A program made the translations under genes and the position numbers. The notes beneath the pieces are model-generated. The model saw only the letters and a program-made list of their open reading frames with translations. It was not told the DNA's origin and ran no database searches. A stretch of 64,000 nt of DNA. Origin: JASMHC01 sp964453855 (GTDB lineage: Bacteria > Pseudomonadota > Alphaproteobacteria > Rhodobacterales > Rhodobacteraceae). This document shows positions 25,961 through 35,019 of this stretch, in pieces. Numbering within the stretch: position 1 is the stretch's first letter; the number at the start of each line of letters is the position of its first letter. Location: assembly GCA_964453855.1 (NCBI GenBank), contig CAYVRN010000007.1:4263-68262 (forward strand), read 5' to 3'.

Positions 25961-26965
25961 TTAAGTGGGTTGGAGTTTGGCGTGCGTGCCACGTTCGCGA
26001 TATGGGGTGGTATCATAATGTGCGCGGTAGCATTTTGAGAAATGCGACGGGGAAGCGAACCCACAGGCCAAAGCGACGTTGATGACGCTCATGTCGGTTT
26101 GCATCAAAAGATTGCGCGCCTTTTGCAGTCGGATTTCCATGTAGTATCGCTTGGGCGAGCGGTTCAAATACCGCCTAAACAACCGTTCAAGCTGTCTGGT
26201 CGACATCCCCACCTCTTTGGCCAACACGGATGGGCTGATCGGCTCTTCGATATTACTTTCCATCATATAGATGACTTTACTGAGCTTAGGATGTCGCACG
26301 CCGATGCGCGTTGGGATTGATAGGCGCTGCGTGTCCTGATCCGTTCTAATCGACGAATAAATTTGCTGATCTGCGACCGCACTTGCCAACTCTTCTCCGT
26401 GATCGTTGGCAATGAGCTGCAGAAAAAGGTCAATCGAAGAGGTTCCACCCGCAGTCGTTAAACGATTTCCGTCGATCACAAACACTGACTTGGTCAAATC
26501 TACTTCTTCAAATTCCTCAGAAAAACTGTCCTGGTTTTCCCAGTGGATCGTTGCACGCTTGCCATCCAATAAGCCCGCTTTGGCAAGAGTAAACGCAGCG
26601 GTGCAGAGACCGGCAATATGCGCACCTTTGCGTGCCTCTCGGCGAATCCAGCTAACCACCTTTTTTGTGGTTGATTTTTGGATGTCCATTCCGCCACAGA
26701 CAACGATTGTATCGCTGCGGTTAAACTCACCTAGATCGCCATCCAGCTGGAAAGAAGTCCCAGCTGAACATTCAACAGTTTCACCGCCTTCACCGACCAA
26801 AGTCCAAGTGTAAAGCTGGCGCTTGGACATGCGGTTCGCAATTCGCAGACATTCCAAGGCCGAAGCAAAACTCAATAACGTAAAATTTGGAAGCAAAACG
26901 AAAACGAATCTCTTCGGCTTATCTGGAACACTGTCCAATTGAACAATTTGCCGTTTTGCGTCCAT
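25961..26965 (-). CDS. GlxA-family AraC-type transcriptional regulator
   Basis: From ATG 26965 the product is 334 residues. The N-terminal 180 residues form a DJ-1/PfpI-like domain (FVFVLLPNFTLLSFASALECLRIANR; an AHIAGLCTAAFTLAKAGLLDG nucleophile-elbow segment). The C-terminal 100 residues are an AraC HTH pair (LAKEVGMSTRQLERLFRRYL and VALACGFASPSHFSKCYRAHY). Family members include regulators of choline and carnitine use. The frame is open up to 27187, but that would overlap aroF and adds unrelated sequence. The ribosome site at 26965 is weak. Confidence 0.88.
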   Translation of the reverse strand: MDAKRQIVQLDSVPDKPKRFVFVLLPNFTLLSFASALECLRIANRMSKRQLYTWTLVGEGGETVECSAGTSFQLDGDLGEFNRSDTIVVCGGMDIQKSTTKKVVSWIRREARKGAHIAGLCTAAFTLAKAGLLDGKRATIHWENQDSFSEEFEEVDLTKSVFVIDGNRLTTAGGTSSIDLFLQLIANDHGEELASAVADQQIYSSIRTDQDTQRLSIPTRIGVRHPKLSKVIYMMESNIEEPISPSVLAKEVGMSTRQLERLFRRYLNRSPKRYYMEIRLQKARNLLMQTDMSVINVALACGFASPSHFSKCYRAHYDTTPYRERGTHAKLQPT

Positions 26966-27152
26966 TTTCGTACCGATTTTCTTTAGTTTTTGTAGTACTG
27001 TCGGTCTTTCTAGCCGTTTTTGCCGACAATTCGTAGACGTTGACCCCGATCCGTCATTGTCGTCAAGACGAGAATGTCGCAAAAGAACGATGGCCGAAAG
27101 GTATAAACTACGATAGATGCACCCTGATATCGCTAACAGTTGGAGTGAGAAG

Positions 27153-28526
27153 ATGAGCGAATGGCAGAAAACGACCTGGCGCAACAAGCCACGGGTTCAG
27201 ATGCCTGATTATACGGATGAGGCAGCGTTGAGCGCCGTTGAGGCACAGCTGTCGAAATATCCACCGCTTGTCTTTGCAGGCGAAGCGCGTCGATTGAAGA
27301 ATGAGCTTGCAAAAGCGTCACGCGGCGAAGCGTTTTTGCTACAGGGCGGTGATTGTGCGGAAAGCTTCTCGGATTTTTCTGCTGACGCGATCCGCGACAC
27401 GTTCAAGGTCATGCTACAAATGGCGATGGTGTTGACTTATGGTGCCAAAGTTCCCGTGATCAAAGTCGGCCGCATGGCAGGGCAGTTTGCTAAACCACGC
27501 TCGGCGCCGACCGAAGTGATCGATGGTGTTGAACTACCAAGCTACCGTGGTGATATTATTAACGAGCTAGAATTCACGCCCGAGGCGCGCATTCCTGATC
27601 CGGCTAAAATGCTTCAAGGGTACACCCAATCGGCTGCAACCTTGAACCTGCTTCGCGCGTTTTCAACGGGTGGCTATGCGGACGTACACAAGGTGCACAG
27701 CTGGACACTTGGGTTTACTGAAGACGAAAAGGCCGAAAAATATCGCGATCTTGCGAACCGCATCAGCGACACGCTCGACTTTATGAAGGCTGCCGGCGTG
27801 GATAGCGATCGCGCGCACACTCTGCAAACCGTCGATTTCTATACCAGTCACGAGTCGCTTCTTCTGGAATACGAAGAAGCGCTATGCAGACAGGATTCGA
27901 CGTCTGGACAATGGTTGGCGGGGTCTGGTCACATGATCTGGATCGGAGACCGAACCCGACAGCCTGATGGGGCACATGTGGAATTCTGCCGTGGTGTCAT
28001 GAACCCGATCGGACTGAAATGTGGTCCGAGCACTACGGCCGACGATCTTAAAGTTCTCATGAACAAACTGAACCCCCAAAACGAAGCCGGTCGACTAACG
28101 TTGATCGCCCGTTTCGGGGCCGGACAAGTTGGTGACCATCTCCCACGACTAATTCAGGCGGTAAAAGAGGAAGGCGCAAATGTCGTTTGGTCTTGCGACG
28201 CAATGCACGGGAACACAATCAAGTCTTCTACCGGTTTCAAAACACGGCCATTCGACAGCGTTCTTCGCGAGGTGCGTGAATTCTTTGCAATCCACAACGC
28301 CGAAGGCACTATCCCAGGTGGCGTACATTTCGAAATGACCGGGCAGAATGTTACCGAATGCACAGGCGGTGTTCATGCGCTTTCGGAAGAGGATCTCTCA
28401 GATCGTTATCACACAGCTTGTGACCCACGTCTGAATGCCTCTCAGTCTTTGGAGTTGGCGTTCTTGGTCGCCGAAGAACTGTCGAAGCGACACTCTTCTG
28501 ATTCAATGATTGCAAAAGCTGGGTAA
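27153..28526 (+). CDS. aroF: 3-deoxy-7-phosphoheptulonate synthase, class II
   Basis: Condenses PEP and erythrose 4-phosphate to DAHP, the first step of the shikimate pathway. The ATG at 27153 (MSEWQKTTWRNKP) has a GGAG ribosome site at seven bases, so it is preferred over ATG 27117. Class II (plant-like) features: LQGGDCAESF, VIKVGRMAGQFAKPRS, WSCDAMHGNT and a C-terminal CDPRLNASQSLELAF. Length is 457 residues. Confidence 0.94.
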   Translation: MSEWQKTTWRNKPRVQMPDYTDEAALSAVEAQLSKYPPLVFAGEARRLKNELAKASRGEAFLLQGGDCAESFSDFSADAIRDTFKVMLQMAMVLTYGAKVPVIKVGRMAGQFAKPRSAPTEVIDGVELPSYRGDIINELEFTPEARIPDPAKMLQGYTQSAATLNLLRAFSTGGYADVHKVHSWTLGFTEDEKAEKYRDLANRISDTLDFMKAAGVDSDRAHTLQTVDFYTSHESLLLEYEEALCRQDSTSGQWLAGSGHMIWIGDRTRQPDGAHVEFCRGVMNPIGLKCGPSTTADDLKVLMNKLNPQNEAGRLTLIARFGAGQVGDHLPRLIQAVKEEGANVVWSCDAMHGNTIKSSTGFKTRPFDSVLREVREFFAIHNAEGTIPGGVHFEMTGQNVTECTGGVHALSEEDLSDRYHTACDPRLNASQSLELAFLVAEELSKRHSSDSMIAKAG

Positions 28527-29207
28527 CTAAGACTTATCTCCTTGGATCACGCGCAATTTGGGGCGGCTGGTATCCACCGGCCGCCTTTTTTGATGGACAA
28601 TGAGGTTTGCCGAAGTCTCATAAGCAGCTTTGTGTTCCAATTTCTGTGGATATTGGCTGGTCGGATAGGTCACAACTGGGCGGGTCAAGCTGATTTGAAC
28701 CTCATGAAACTGACGGGGCGAGCGCCCAATTCGACCTTGAAAACTTATTGCTCCCAATGCGCGCGTAATGCCGTTTTCCCCGTCTTTTAGTGGGTATAAA
28801 GCCATTTCAGCATTTATTTTTGGACGTCCCAAAGAGCCTATGGAAACAAGGTCAGCTTTCAGAATTGCGGGTTGAGTAAATACTTTTTCAACAGTCGCGG
28901 CCACTTCTTGTTGGTTGTTCGCAATAAAAAGCGCGGTCAACGGAACATTCTCGGCCTGTACTCCCAAGAAATCACCAATTTTGTGTCCGGCTAGTCGAAA
29001 ACGGCTGACGCCGGGTGCGACACGTTCAAGAATAAAAGTTACGTCAAGCACGTTGAGCAGACCATCAGGACGGACATTGCTGCGATCAGGAATCCCATCA
29101 GATGGGCGCAACGCCTCCCAATAAGCTTCAAGCTCACGAAGTGCCCTTGATTTCTTTACTTGTGCCACCACTACGTTCTTTCGATCACCACCGAACATGT
29201 CAGTCAC
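28527..29207 (-). CDS. PAS-domain protein (DUF1457-type)
   Basis: The 226-residue protein has a single PAS-like domain over about residues 20-160 (RALRELEAYWEALRPSDGIPDRSNVRP, then SRFRLAGHKIGDFLG) and a basic C-terminal tail. Proteins of this type are common in roseobacters; their signal and output are unknown, and no kinase or cyclase domain is attached. It converges with aroF, whose stop codon abuts its own, and its last codons double as aroF's terminator. A second in-frame ATG lies at 29198. Confidence 0.75.
   Translation of the reverse strand: MTDMFGGDRKNVVVAQVKKSRALRELEAYWEALRPSDGIPDRSNVRPDGLLNVLDVTFILERVAPGVSRFRLAGHKIGDFLGVQAENVPLTALFIANNQQEVAATVEKVFTQPAILKADLVSIGSLGRPKINAEMALYPLKDGENGITRALGAISFQGRIGRSPRQFHEVQISLTRPVVTYPTSQYPQKLEHKAAYETSANLIVHQKRRPVDTSRPKLRVIQGDKS
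28562..28591 (+). terminator. Intrinsic terminator of aroF, inside the convergent PAS gene
   Basis: GGCGGC (28562-28567) and GG (28569-28570) pair with CC (28577-28578) and GCCGCC (28580-28585) around a TATCCA loop, with one G-T wobble, followed by six T residues. It lies 36 bases beyond the aroF stop and within the coding 3' end of the minus-strand gene. Confidence 0.7.
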
Positions 29208-29377
29208 TCTATTTTAAACATTATAAACGGAGTCTTAACTTGATCGAATTTGTGCAAAAATGACATGAAATCTGAAACACTTGGTTAACGACTTTGCCGA
29301 GTGAGCCATTAGAATGACTTGAAGCCACGGCCCGATATGTCCTAGTTGCAACAACATACATCAAACGAGGTACGCGC

Positions 29378-30268
29378 ATGGTTCAGTCTATGACAGGGTT
29401 TGCATCGGGGCAGGGCAGTTTTCAGGCCTTTCAATGGGCCTGGGACATTCGCAGTGTAAATGCAAAAGGACTAGACATCCGCCAACGTGTCCCTGATTGG
29501 ATTACTGGATTAGAAGCAGAGTTAAAATCACGCATAGGCAATGCGATTGCACGTGGGTCAGTATCGGTCAGTTTGCGTGTTTCCCGCGAAAGCTCGGAAG
29601 GCAAACTTAGCCTCAATGAGCACGGTCTTGCGAACGTCCTTTCAGCTTTGGCCATGGTCGAAAAGGCCGCCATCGAGCAGGGAGTAAGTCTGACACCGCC
29701 CACACCTGCAGACATCCTTTCTATGCGGGGTGTTATGGATCAAACCACTGATGACGGCGATACAACTGATCTGAAAAATGCACTCATTGCTGATTTTGAA
29801 ATCATGCTGCAGGACTTTATTGGGATGCGGAAATCTGAAGGACATGCATTGGAACTCGTCCTCCACTCTCAAGTAAACGACATCGCCCAACTTATTGTAC
29901 AGGCTGAAGAAATTATCGGAAAGCGGCGAGAAGACCTAAGCGATGCATTCAAAGCAGCTGTGACTCGGGTTGCCGATGCAACCGATCACTTTGACACAGA
30001 CCGAATAGCACAGGAAGTTGCTATTATAGCCGTAAAAAACGACGTGACGGAAGAAATCGACCGCTTGAAATCTCATGTTGATGCAGCTCGTACGCTATTG
30101 AAACAAGGCGAGAAAATAGGCCGGAAGCTGGACTTCCTCAGCCAGGAATTCAATCGCGAGGCCAACACGCTTTGCTCAAAGTCGCAACACAAAGACCTTA
30201 CGGCTGTAGGTCTTGAGTTAAAGGCGGTAATCGACCAGATGCGCGAACAAGTACAGAATGTGGAATAA
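29378..30268 (+). CDS. yicC: YicC/YloC-family protein (endoribonuclease-like)
   Basis: The family is linked to RNA decay and stationary-phase survival. The 296-residue product begins with the conserved MVQSMTGFASG and includes WDIRSVNAKGLDIR and the C-terminal GRKLDFLSQEFNREANTLCSKS signature. It stands directly ahead of gmk (three bases), the usual arrangement. Confidence 0.92.
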   Translation: MVQSMTGFASGQGSFQAFQWAWDIRSVNAKGLDIRQRVPDWITGLEAELKSRIGNAIARGSVSVSLRVSRESSEGKLSLNEHGLANVLSALAMVEKAAIEQGVSLTPPTPADILSMRGVMDQTTDDGDTTDLKNALIADFEIMLQDFIGMRKSEGHALELVLHSQVNDIAQLIVQAEEIIGKRREDLSDAFKAAVTRVADATDHFDTDRIAQEVAIIAVKNDVTEEIDRLKSHVDAARTLLKQGEKIGRKLDFLSQEFNREANTLCSKSQHKDLTAVGLELKAVIDQMREQVQNVE

Positions 30269-30271
30269 AGC

Positions 30272-30916
30272 ATGACCCAAACACGCCGCGGATTACTAAT
30301 AATCCTGTCATCCCCCTCTGGTGCGGGAAAATCCACGCTAGCAAAGCGGTTAATGGCGTGGGATCCGGATATGTCGTTTTCGGTGTCTGCCACAACACGC
30401 GATCCTCGTGTTGGTGAAGAGCACGGCCGTGAATATTATTTTCTGTCGCGCGAAGAATTTCAAAACATGGTTTCAGACGGGGGTATGCTAGAACATGCGG
30501 AAGTGTTCGGAAACTTCTACGGAAGCCCCAAAAAGCCGGTTCAAGAAGCAATTGAAAACGGTCGAGACGTCCTTTTTGATATCGACTGGCAAGGCGGGCA
30601 GCAAATTGCTGGATCAGCTCTGAAAGATTCGGTCGTTTCCGTATTTATTTTGCCCCCATCAATTGCCGAACTTGAAAGGCGTTTGAATTCCCGTGGTCAA
30701 GATAGTCAGGACGTCATTGAAAACAGAATGGCGAAATCTCGTGACGAAATCAGCCATTACGCAGAATATGACTATGTTCTGGTTAACGATGACCTAGAAG
30801 ACACATGGGGTAGGCTGCAAGCAATCTTGACGGCAGAGCGTTTAAAACGCTCTCGTCAACCGCAGTTGGTTGATCACGTACGCAATTTGAACACCGAATT
30901 TGAGGAAAGAACATGA
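30272..30916 (+). CDS. gmk: Guanylate kinase
   Basis: Phosphorylates GMP to GDP. The P-loop SSPSGAGKSTLAKRL is at residues 13-27, and the GMP-binding segment VSATTRDPRVGEEHGREYYF follows. Length is 214 residues. Its stop overlaps the next start (ATGA). Confidence 0.96.
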   Translation: MTQTRRGLLIILSSPSGAGKSTLAKRLMAWDPDMSFSVSATTRDPRVGEEHGREYYFLSREEFQNMVSDGGMLEHAEVFGNFYGSPKKPVQEAIENGRDVLFDIDWQGGQQIAGSALKDSVVSVFILPPSIAELERRLNSRGQDSQDVIENRMAKSRDEISHYAEYDYVLVNDDLEDTWGRLQAILTAERLKRSRQPQLVDHVRNLNTEFEERT

Positions 30917-31440
30917 CGCTTTTTGCATTGGATGGAAAACAACCGACCCTTCCCGAAAGTGGTGATTTTTGGATTGCGCCTGATGCCAACGTCATCGGGC
31001 AAGTGATCGTTGGGGAAGCCGTATCAATTTGGTTCGGATGCACTTTGCGCGGTGACAATGAGCCGATCACAATCGGCGATGGAAGCAATGTTCAAGAAAG
31101 TACAGTCATGCACACTGACATTGGTTTTCCCCTAAACATTGGGCGCGGATGTACCATCGGTCATAAAGCCATGCTGCACGGCTGCACCATAGGGGAAAAC
31201 AGCCTTGTCGGAATGGGGGCGACGATCCTGAACGGTGCCAGAATCGGTAAAAACTGTTTAATCGGCGCAAACGCTCTTGTGACTGAAGGCAAAGAAATCC
31301 CAGACGGCAGCCTTGTCATGGGCGCTCCGGGTAAAGTCGTCCGTGAACTTGACGATAAGGCCATCGAAGATCTTAGAAAATCAGCGCTCCATTACCAGGA
31401 AAATATGCGTCGTTTTCGAAGCGGTCTGAGAGAAGTTTAG
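30913..31440 (+). CDS. Gamma-carbonic-anhydrase-family protein
   Basis: The 175-residue protein is a left-handed beta-helix of hexapeptide repeats (VIGQVIVGEAVSIWFGCTLRGDNEPITIGDGSNVQE). Histidines expected for the metal site occur in VMHTDIG, GCTIGHKAMLHGCTIG. The family covers YrdA/CaiE-like and true gamma carbonic anhydrases, so activity is uncertain. It is coupled to gmk by a four-base overlap. Confidence 0.9.
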   Translation: MTLFALDGKQPTLPESGDFWIAPDANVIGQVIVGEAVSIWFGCTLRGDNEPITIGDGSNVQESTVMHTDIGFPLNIGRGCTIGHKAMLHGCTIGENSLVGMGATILNGARIGKNCLIGANALVTEGKEIPDGSLVMGAPGKVVRELDDKAIEDLRKSALHYQENMRRFRSGLREV

Positions 31441-31798
31441 CGTTTTTCGATAATAGAGCGGCCAGTTTTCGTGAGTCAAAGAAATCTACGTCGATTTTGG
31501 GACAGGCGTCTGAAATTTCGCGCAGCACCATTCCGGGGCGAGGTAACGGTTTTGAAACAATACCAAGTGAGGCGCCAAATGACATCCTTTGACCGATATC
31601 GATCGCATCAAATTTTAGGGTGAACAGGGGCGCAATGACTAAATTGGCTTTTGCAAGCAGGTGACAAACTGGTTCCGTTTTTTGAAAATCGTCAATTTTT
31701 TGAAAAACGCATTTTCCGTTAAGCCTTTGTTCATCAATATGAGTTTGAATTAATACAACAAAAAAGGGCTGGCTTTTAAAATTTAAGTGCCTAGTCAT
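31373..31798 (-). CDS. Hypothetical protein, 141 residues
   Basis: This is the only sizeable frame in the 495 bases between the carbonic-anhydrase-like gene and the PhoR-like gene. It overlaps the end of the former by 68 bases in convergent orientation. Composition is protein-like (mixed charge, FFVVLIQTHID at the start, a LVIAPLFTLKFDAIDIGQRM segment in the middle) with no membrane segment. No clear ribosome site precedes the ATG. I do not recognise a family; it may be a real small protein or chance. Confidence 0.4.
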   Translation of the reverse strand: MTRHLNFKSQPFFVVLIQTHIDEQRLNGKCVFQKIDDFQKTEPVCHLLAKANLVIAPLFTLKFDAIDIGQRMSFGASLGIVSKPLPRPGMVLREISDACPKIDVDFFDSRKLAALLSKNAKLLSDRFENDAYFPGNGALIF

Positions 31799-31935
31799 TT
31801 TACTGTTACGTCCGTTCTGCTAAATGGGCGGGACCCGATTGAGCAATGATTAACCTCGTCAACTTTAAACGGGGAAAGCTACGTTCATCTGGTAAGTAGC
31901 CTGCTCTATGCAGGTCCCCTTATAGCGGAACAGGT

Positions 31936-32982
31936 ATGCGCGAAGACATCTTCACCATTATAGAAGCAATCCCCCTGCCTACAGTCATCATCGGAGTTGA
32001 TGAACGATTGGTTAACGCAAACGACGCTGCTGTAGAAATTTTTGGCGCTGTAATGCGTGGAAGACATTACACGACCTACTTTCGAAACCCGCAGCTTTTC
32101 GATGCAATCGAGGCCTGTCTTATAACGAAAAGTAACTCGAATTCAGAAGTTGTTATCCACGTAGGTGGGGTTGAAAGACAAATGAAAGTTTTCCTTCGGC
32201 CGTTTAATGTTCCTGACCTGAGTGCCGTTATGCTTTGCTTCGAAGATCACACGTCACTGCACGAAGTCGGTTTGTTCAGGCGCGATTTTGTAGCGAACGT
32301 AAGCCATGAATTGCGAACTCCCTTGACCTCAATGCTGGGTTTTATCGAAACGTTGCGTGGTCCTGCGCGTGATGACAAAGACGCAAACGATCGGTTTTTA
32401 TCCTTTCTCGAAAGCGAAACGAAGCGGATGGTCCGTCTGGTTAAAGACTTACTCTCACTTAGTGAGGTCGAGCGAAATGAACGACTTAAACCTAGAGAAG
32501 AAACAGATATTGTTTGGGTTCTAAACGCCACGATCGAACGCATTAAACCACTGGCAAAAGCCTCGAAAGTCGAGGTGACAATGACCAGTTCTCAAAAAGC
32601 GCTCTCGCTACGTGGCAATCAAGATCAATTGGAACAGGTTTTCACCAATCTGATCGAGAATGCGATCAAATACGGTGGCAGCGAAAACAAGGTCGAGATT
32701 GCAATAAATACGATCGACCATGATATTCGGCTCGGATGTCCAGCCGTTGAGATCCGAGTGCGCGACCACGGCCCAGGTATTCCCAAAACCCATATCCCAC
32801 GTCTGACCGAACGGTTCTATCGCGTTGATTCCCACAGATCACGCGAGATAGGTGGAACCGGGCTTGGGCTCGCGATTGTAAAACACGTCGTTGGCAGACA
32901 TCGGGGGCGTTTGAATATTGAAAGCACTTTAGGGCAGGGGAGTTGCTTTACAGTTCTTCTTCCTTTGTTCCAAAATCAATAA
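31936..32982 (+). CDS. PhoR-like sensor histidine kinase
   Basis: The 348-residue protein has an N-terminal PAS domain (residues 5-105), then the HisKA box with phosphoacceptor H124 in VSHELRTPLTSMLGF. The HATPase region shows NLIENAIKYGG (N box), RDHGPGIP (G1) and GGTGLGLAIVKHV (G2). No transmembrane segment is visible, so it appears cytoplasmic. It resembles PhoR of the phosphate system, but no response regulator or pst gene lies next to it here. Confidence 0.88.
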   Translation: MREDIFTIIEAIPLPTVIIGVDERLVNANDAAVEIFGAVMRGRHYTTYFRNPQLFDAIEACLITKSNSNSEVVIHVGGVERQMKVFLRPFNVPDLSAVMLCFEDHTSLHEVGLFRRDFVANVSHELRTPLTSMLGFIETLRGPARDDKDANDRFLSFLESETKRMVRLVKDLLSLSEVERNERLKPREETDIVWVLNATIERIKPLAKASKVEVTMTSSQKALSLRGNQDQLEQVFTNLIENAIKYGGSENKVEIAINTIDHDIRLGCPAVEIRVRDHGPGIPKTHIPRLTERFYRVDSHRSREIGGTGLGLAIVKHVVGRHRGRLNIESTLGQGSCFTVLLPLFQNQ

Positions 32983-33039
32983 ACGGTCTTGTCATTCCCC
33001 AATCCTTTCTATAAACGCGCGCCATTCACACCGCAGGCG

Positions 33040-33120
33040 GGATTGGGCCTTTGAGGGAGACATCCTCAAATGTCCGCCGGTTGGGGCACTTGCCCTGATA
33101 CCCGCTGAGGCCAAACCGGA
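33040..33120 (+). promoter_or_regulatory. Structured rpsB leader, candidate autoregulatory element
   Basis: The bases before rpsB contain nested complementary pieces: TTGAGG-GAGACAT-CCTCAA is a perfect six-pair hairpin, GGGCAC-TT-GCCC is adjacent, and an outer GCGGG...CCCGC pair could close the structure. Ribosomal protein S2 represses its own mRNA through a leader in several bacteria, so the same may apply here. No conserved leader family could be checked. Confidence 0.4.
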
Positions 33121-33132
33121 AAGGAAAAGAAC

Positions 33133-33903
33133 ATGGCTCTACCCGAGTTCACCATGCGCCAATTGCTTGAAGCAGGCGTTCACTTTGGTCACCAGACACA
33201 GCGTTGGAACCCCCGTATGGGCGAGTTCATCTATGGATCGCGTAACGGCATCCACATCATGGACCTAACCCAAACCGTCCCTATGCTGGACACAGCGCTG
33301 AATGCAATTCGCGAAACTGTAGCAAAAGGCGGCCGCGTATTGTTCGTTGGCACCAAGCGTCAGGCGTCCGCACCCGTCGCTGAAGCTGCTGAAAAATGCG
33401 CTCAGTACTACATGAACCACCGCTGGTTGGGTGGCACACTGACGAACTGGAAAACTGTTTCGCAGTCGATTCAGCGCTTGAAAACAATCGAAGAAAAGCT
33501 TGCAACTGGGGCAGAAGGTCTGACCAAGAAAGAGCGTCTTGGCATGGAACGTGACCTGTCCAAGCTGCAGGCGTCTTTGGGTGGTATCCGCGAAATGGGC
33601 GGCACGCCGGACTTGCTGTTCGTGATCGACGTTAAAAAAGAGGCGCTTGCAATCGCTGAAGCCAACAAACTGGGCATTCCGGTTGTTGCTGTTGTTGATA
33701 CGAACTGCTCGCCTGACGGCGTGGATTACATCATTCCTGGCAACGACGACGCTGCGCGCGCAATCGCTCTGTATTGTGACCTTGTTAGCCGTTCCGCACT
33801 TGACGGTATGACTGCACAGATGGGCGCAGCCGGCGTTGATTTGGGTGCCTTGGAAGAGGCACCGGTTGAGGAAGTCATCGCTGAAGAAACAGCGGAAGCC
33901 TAA
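33133..33903 (+). CDS. rpsB: 30S ribosomal protein S2
   Basis: Small-subunit protein on the platform near the mRNA exit. Opening MALPEFTMRQLLEAGVHFGHQT is diagnostic, with RWNPRMGEFIYGSRNGIHIMDL and HRWLGGTLTNWKT following. Length is 256 residues with an acidic tail common in alphaproteobacteria. The ribosome site is AAAGGAAAAG. It pairs with tsf as in most bacteria. Confidence 0.98.
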   Translation: MALPEFTMRQLLEAGVHFGHQTQRWNPRMGEFIYGSRNGIHIMDLTQTVPMLDTALNAIRETVAKGGRVLFVGTKRQASAPVAEAAEKCAQYYMNHRWLGGTLTNWKTVSQSIQRLKTIEEKLATGAEGLTKKERLGMERDLSKLQASLGGIREMGGTPDLLFVIDVKKEALAIAEANKLGIPVVAVVDTNCSPDGVDYIIPGNDDAARAIALYCDLVSRSALDGMTAQMGAAGVDLGALEEAPVEEVIAEETAEA

Positions 33904-33977
33904 ACCTCTGATCTCACTTTGTTAACGGCTGCGGAATATTCGCAGCCGTGCATTTCCCAATTCAAGGAGACTACGCC

Positions 33978-34853
33978 ATGGCTATTTCAGCGAAGATGGT
34001 GAAAGAACTGCGCGACAGCACCGGCGCAGGCATGATGGACGCAAAAAAAGCGTTGACCGAAACTGATGGTGACATGGAGGCCGCTGTAGATTGGCTGCGC
34101 ACCAAAGGTCTGGCAAAAGCGGCTAAGAAATCTGGTCGTACAGCTGCTGAAGGCCTGGTTGCGGTCAAGGTTAACGGCGGAAAAGGCGTTGCTGTTGAAG
34201 TCAACTCGGAAACAGACTTCGTTGCTAAAAACGCTGAGTTCCAATCGATGGTTGAAGGTATTGCGTCTGCGGCTTTGGGCGTATCGGATGTTGAAGCTCT
34301 GAAAGCGGCTGATATGGGTGGCAAATCCGTTGCAGACGTTGTGACCGACAAAGTTGCGACTATCGGAGAAAACATGTCGGTGCGCCGCATGGCTTCCGTT
34401 GAAGGCGCGTCGGTTGTTTCCTATGTTCACAACGCAGCTGCAGACGGTATGGGCAAAATCGGTGTACTTGTGGCACTCGACGCCGACAACGAAGCGTTCG
34501 GAAAACAGGTTGCTATGCACATTGCAGCTGCAAATCCAGCAGCGCTGAACGCAGACGCGCTTGATCCGGCAGTCGTTGAAAAAGAACGCCAGATCCAGAT
34601 CGAGATCGCACGCGAGTCCGGGAAGCCAGAGCAGGTTATCGAAAAGATGATCGAAGGCCGTATGAAAAAGTTCTTGGCTGAAGTGACGCTGCTGGGTCAA
34701 AACTTTGTAATCAATCCCGATCTGACCGTCGAAGCAGCAGCCAAAGAGGCAGGCGTTTCTGTACTCGGTTATGTCCGTCTTGAAGTTGGCGAAGGCATCG
34801 AAGTTGAAAAAGAAGACTTTGCTGCAGAAGTTGCAAAAGCCGCACAAGGCTAA
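33978..34853 (+). CDS. tsf: Elongation factor Ts
   Basis: Nucleotide exchange factor for EF-Tu. The ATG at 33978 (MAISAKMVKELRDSTGAGMM) has an AAGGAG site; the frame reaches 33948 but the added residues are leader sequence. The TDFVAKN motif, which contacts EF-Tu, is at about residue 80. Length is 291 residues. Confidence 0.97.
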   Translation: MAISAKMVKELRDSTGAGMMDAKKALTETDGDMEAAVDWLRTKGLAKAAKKSGRTAAEGLVAVKVNGGKGVAVEVNSETDFVAKNAEFQSMVEGIASAALGVSDVEALKAADMGGKSVADVVTDKVATIGENMSVRRMASVEGASVVSYVHNAAADGMGKIGVLVALDADNEAFGKQVAMHIAAANPAALNADALDPAVVEKERQIQIEIARESGKPEQVIEKMIEGRMKKFLAEVTLLGQNFVINPDLTVEAAAKEAGVSVLGYVRLEVGEGIEVEKEDFAAEVAKAAQG

Positions 34854-34876
34854 CGTTCTAAAGACAAACGTTCTGA

Positions 34877-34907
34877 GGGCAGGGCCGCTAGCGGCTCTGC
34901 CCCTTTT
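34877..34907 (+). terminator. Intrinsic terminator of rpsB-tsf
   Basis: GGGCAGGGCCGC...GCGGCTCTGCCC (34877-34902) forms a stem of about 12 pairs with one G-T wobble, followed by CTTTT. Confidence 0.75.
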
Positions 34908-34943
34908 CGTTTGGGACCTGAAGATGCCGACCTCTGCAAAAAC

Positions 34944-34986
34944 CAAAAAAAAACGGCACCCGAAAGTTTCGGATGCCGCCTTTTTT
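34944..34986. terminator. Bidirectional terminator between tsf and the LuxR regulator
   Basis: A run of nine A (34945-34953) precedes a hairpin GGCA-CCCGAAAGTTTCGGA-TGCC (34955-34977), which is followed by CC and six T. It can stop transcription arriving from both sides, tsf on the plus strand and the LuxR unit on the minus strand. Confidence 0.75.
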
Positions 34987-35019
34987 ACAACCTCAAGACA
35001 TTGGGGATGAGGCGAGGCT

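Noticed and set aside
26966..27187. Longer N-terminus for the GlxA-type regulator
   Set aside because: It would add 74 residues unlike the family and overlap the start of aroF.
33987..34946. Minus-strand 319-codon frame opposite tsf
   Set aside because: Antisense to the highly conserved EF-Ts gene; phenylalanine- and cysteine-rich nonsense composition, and it crosses a terminator.
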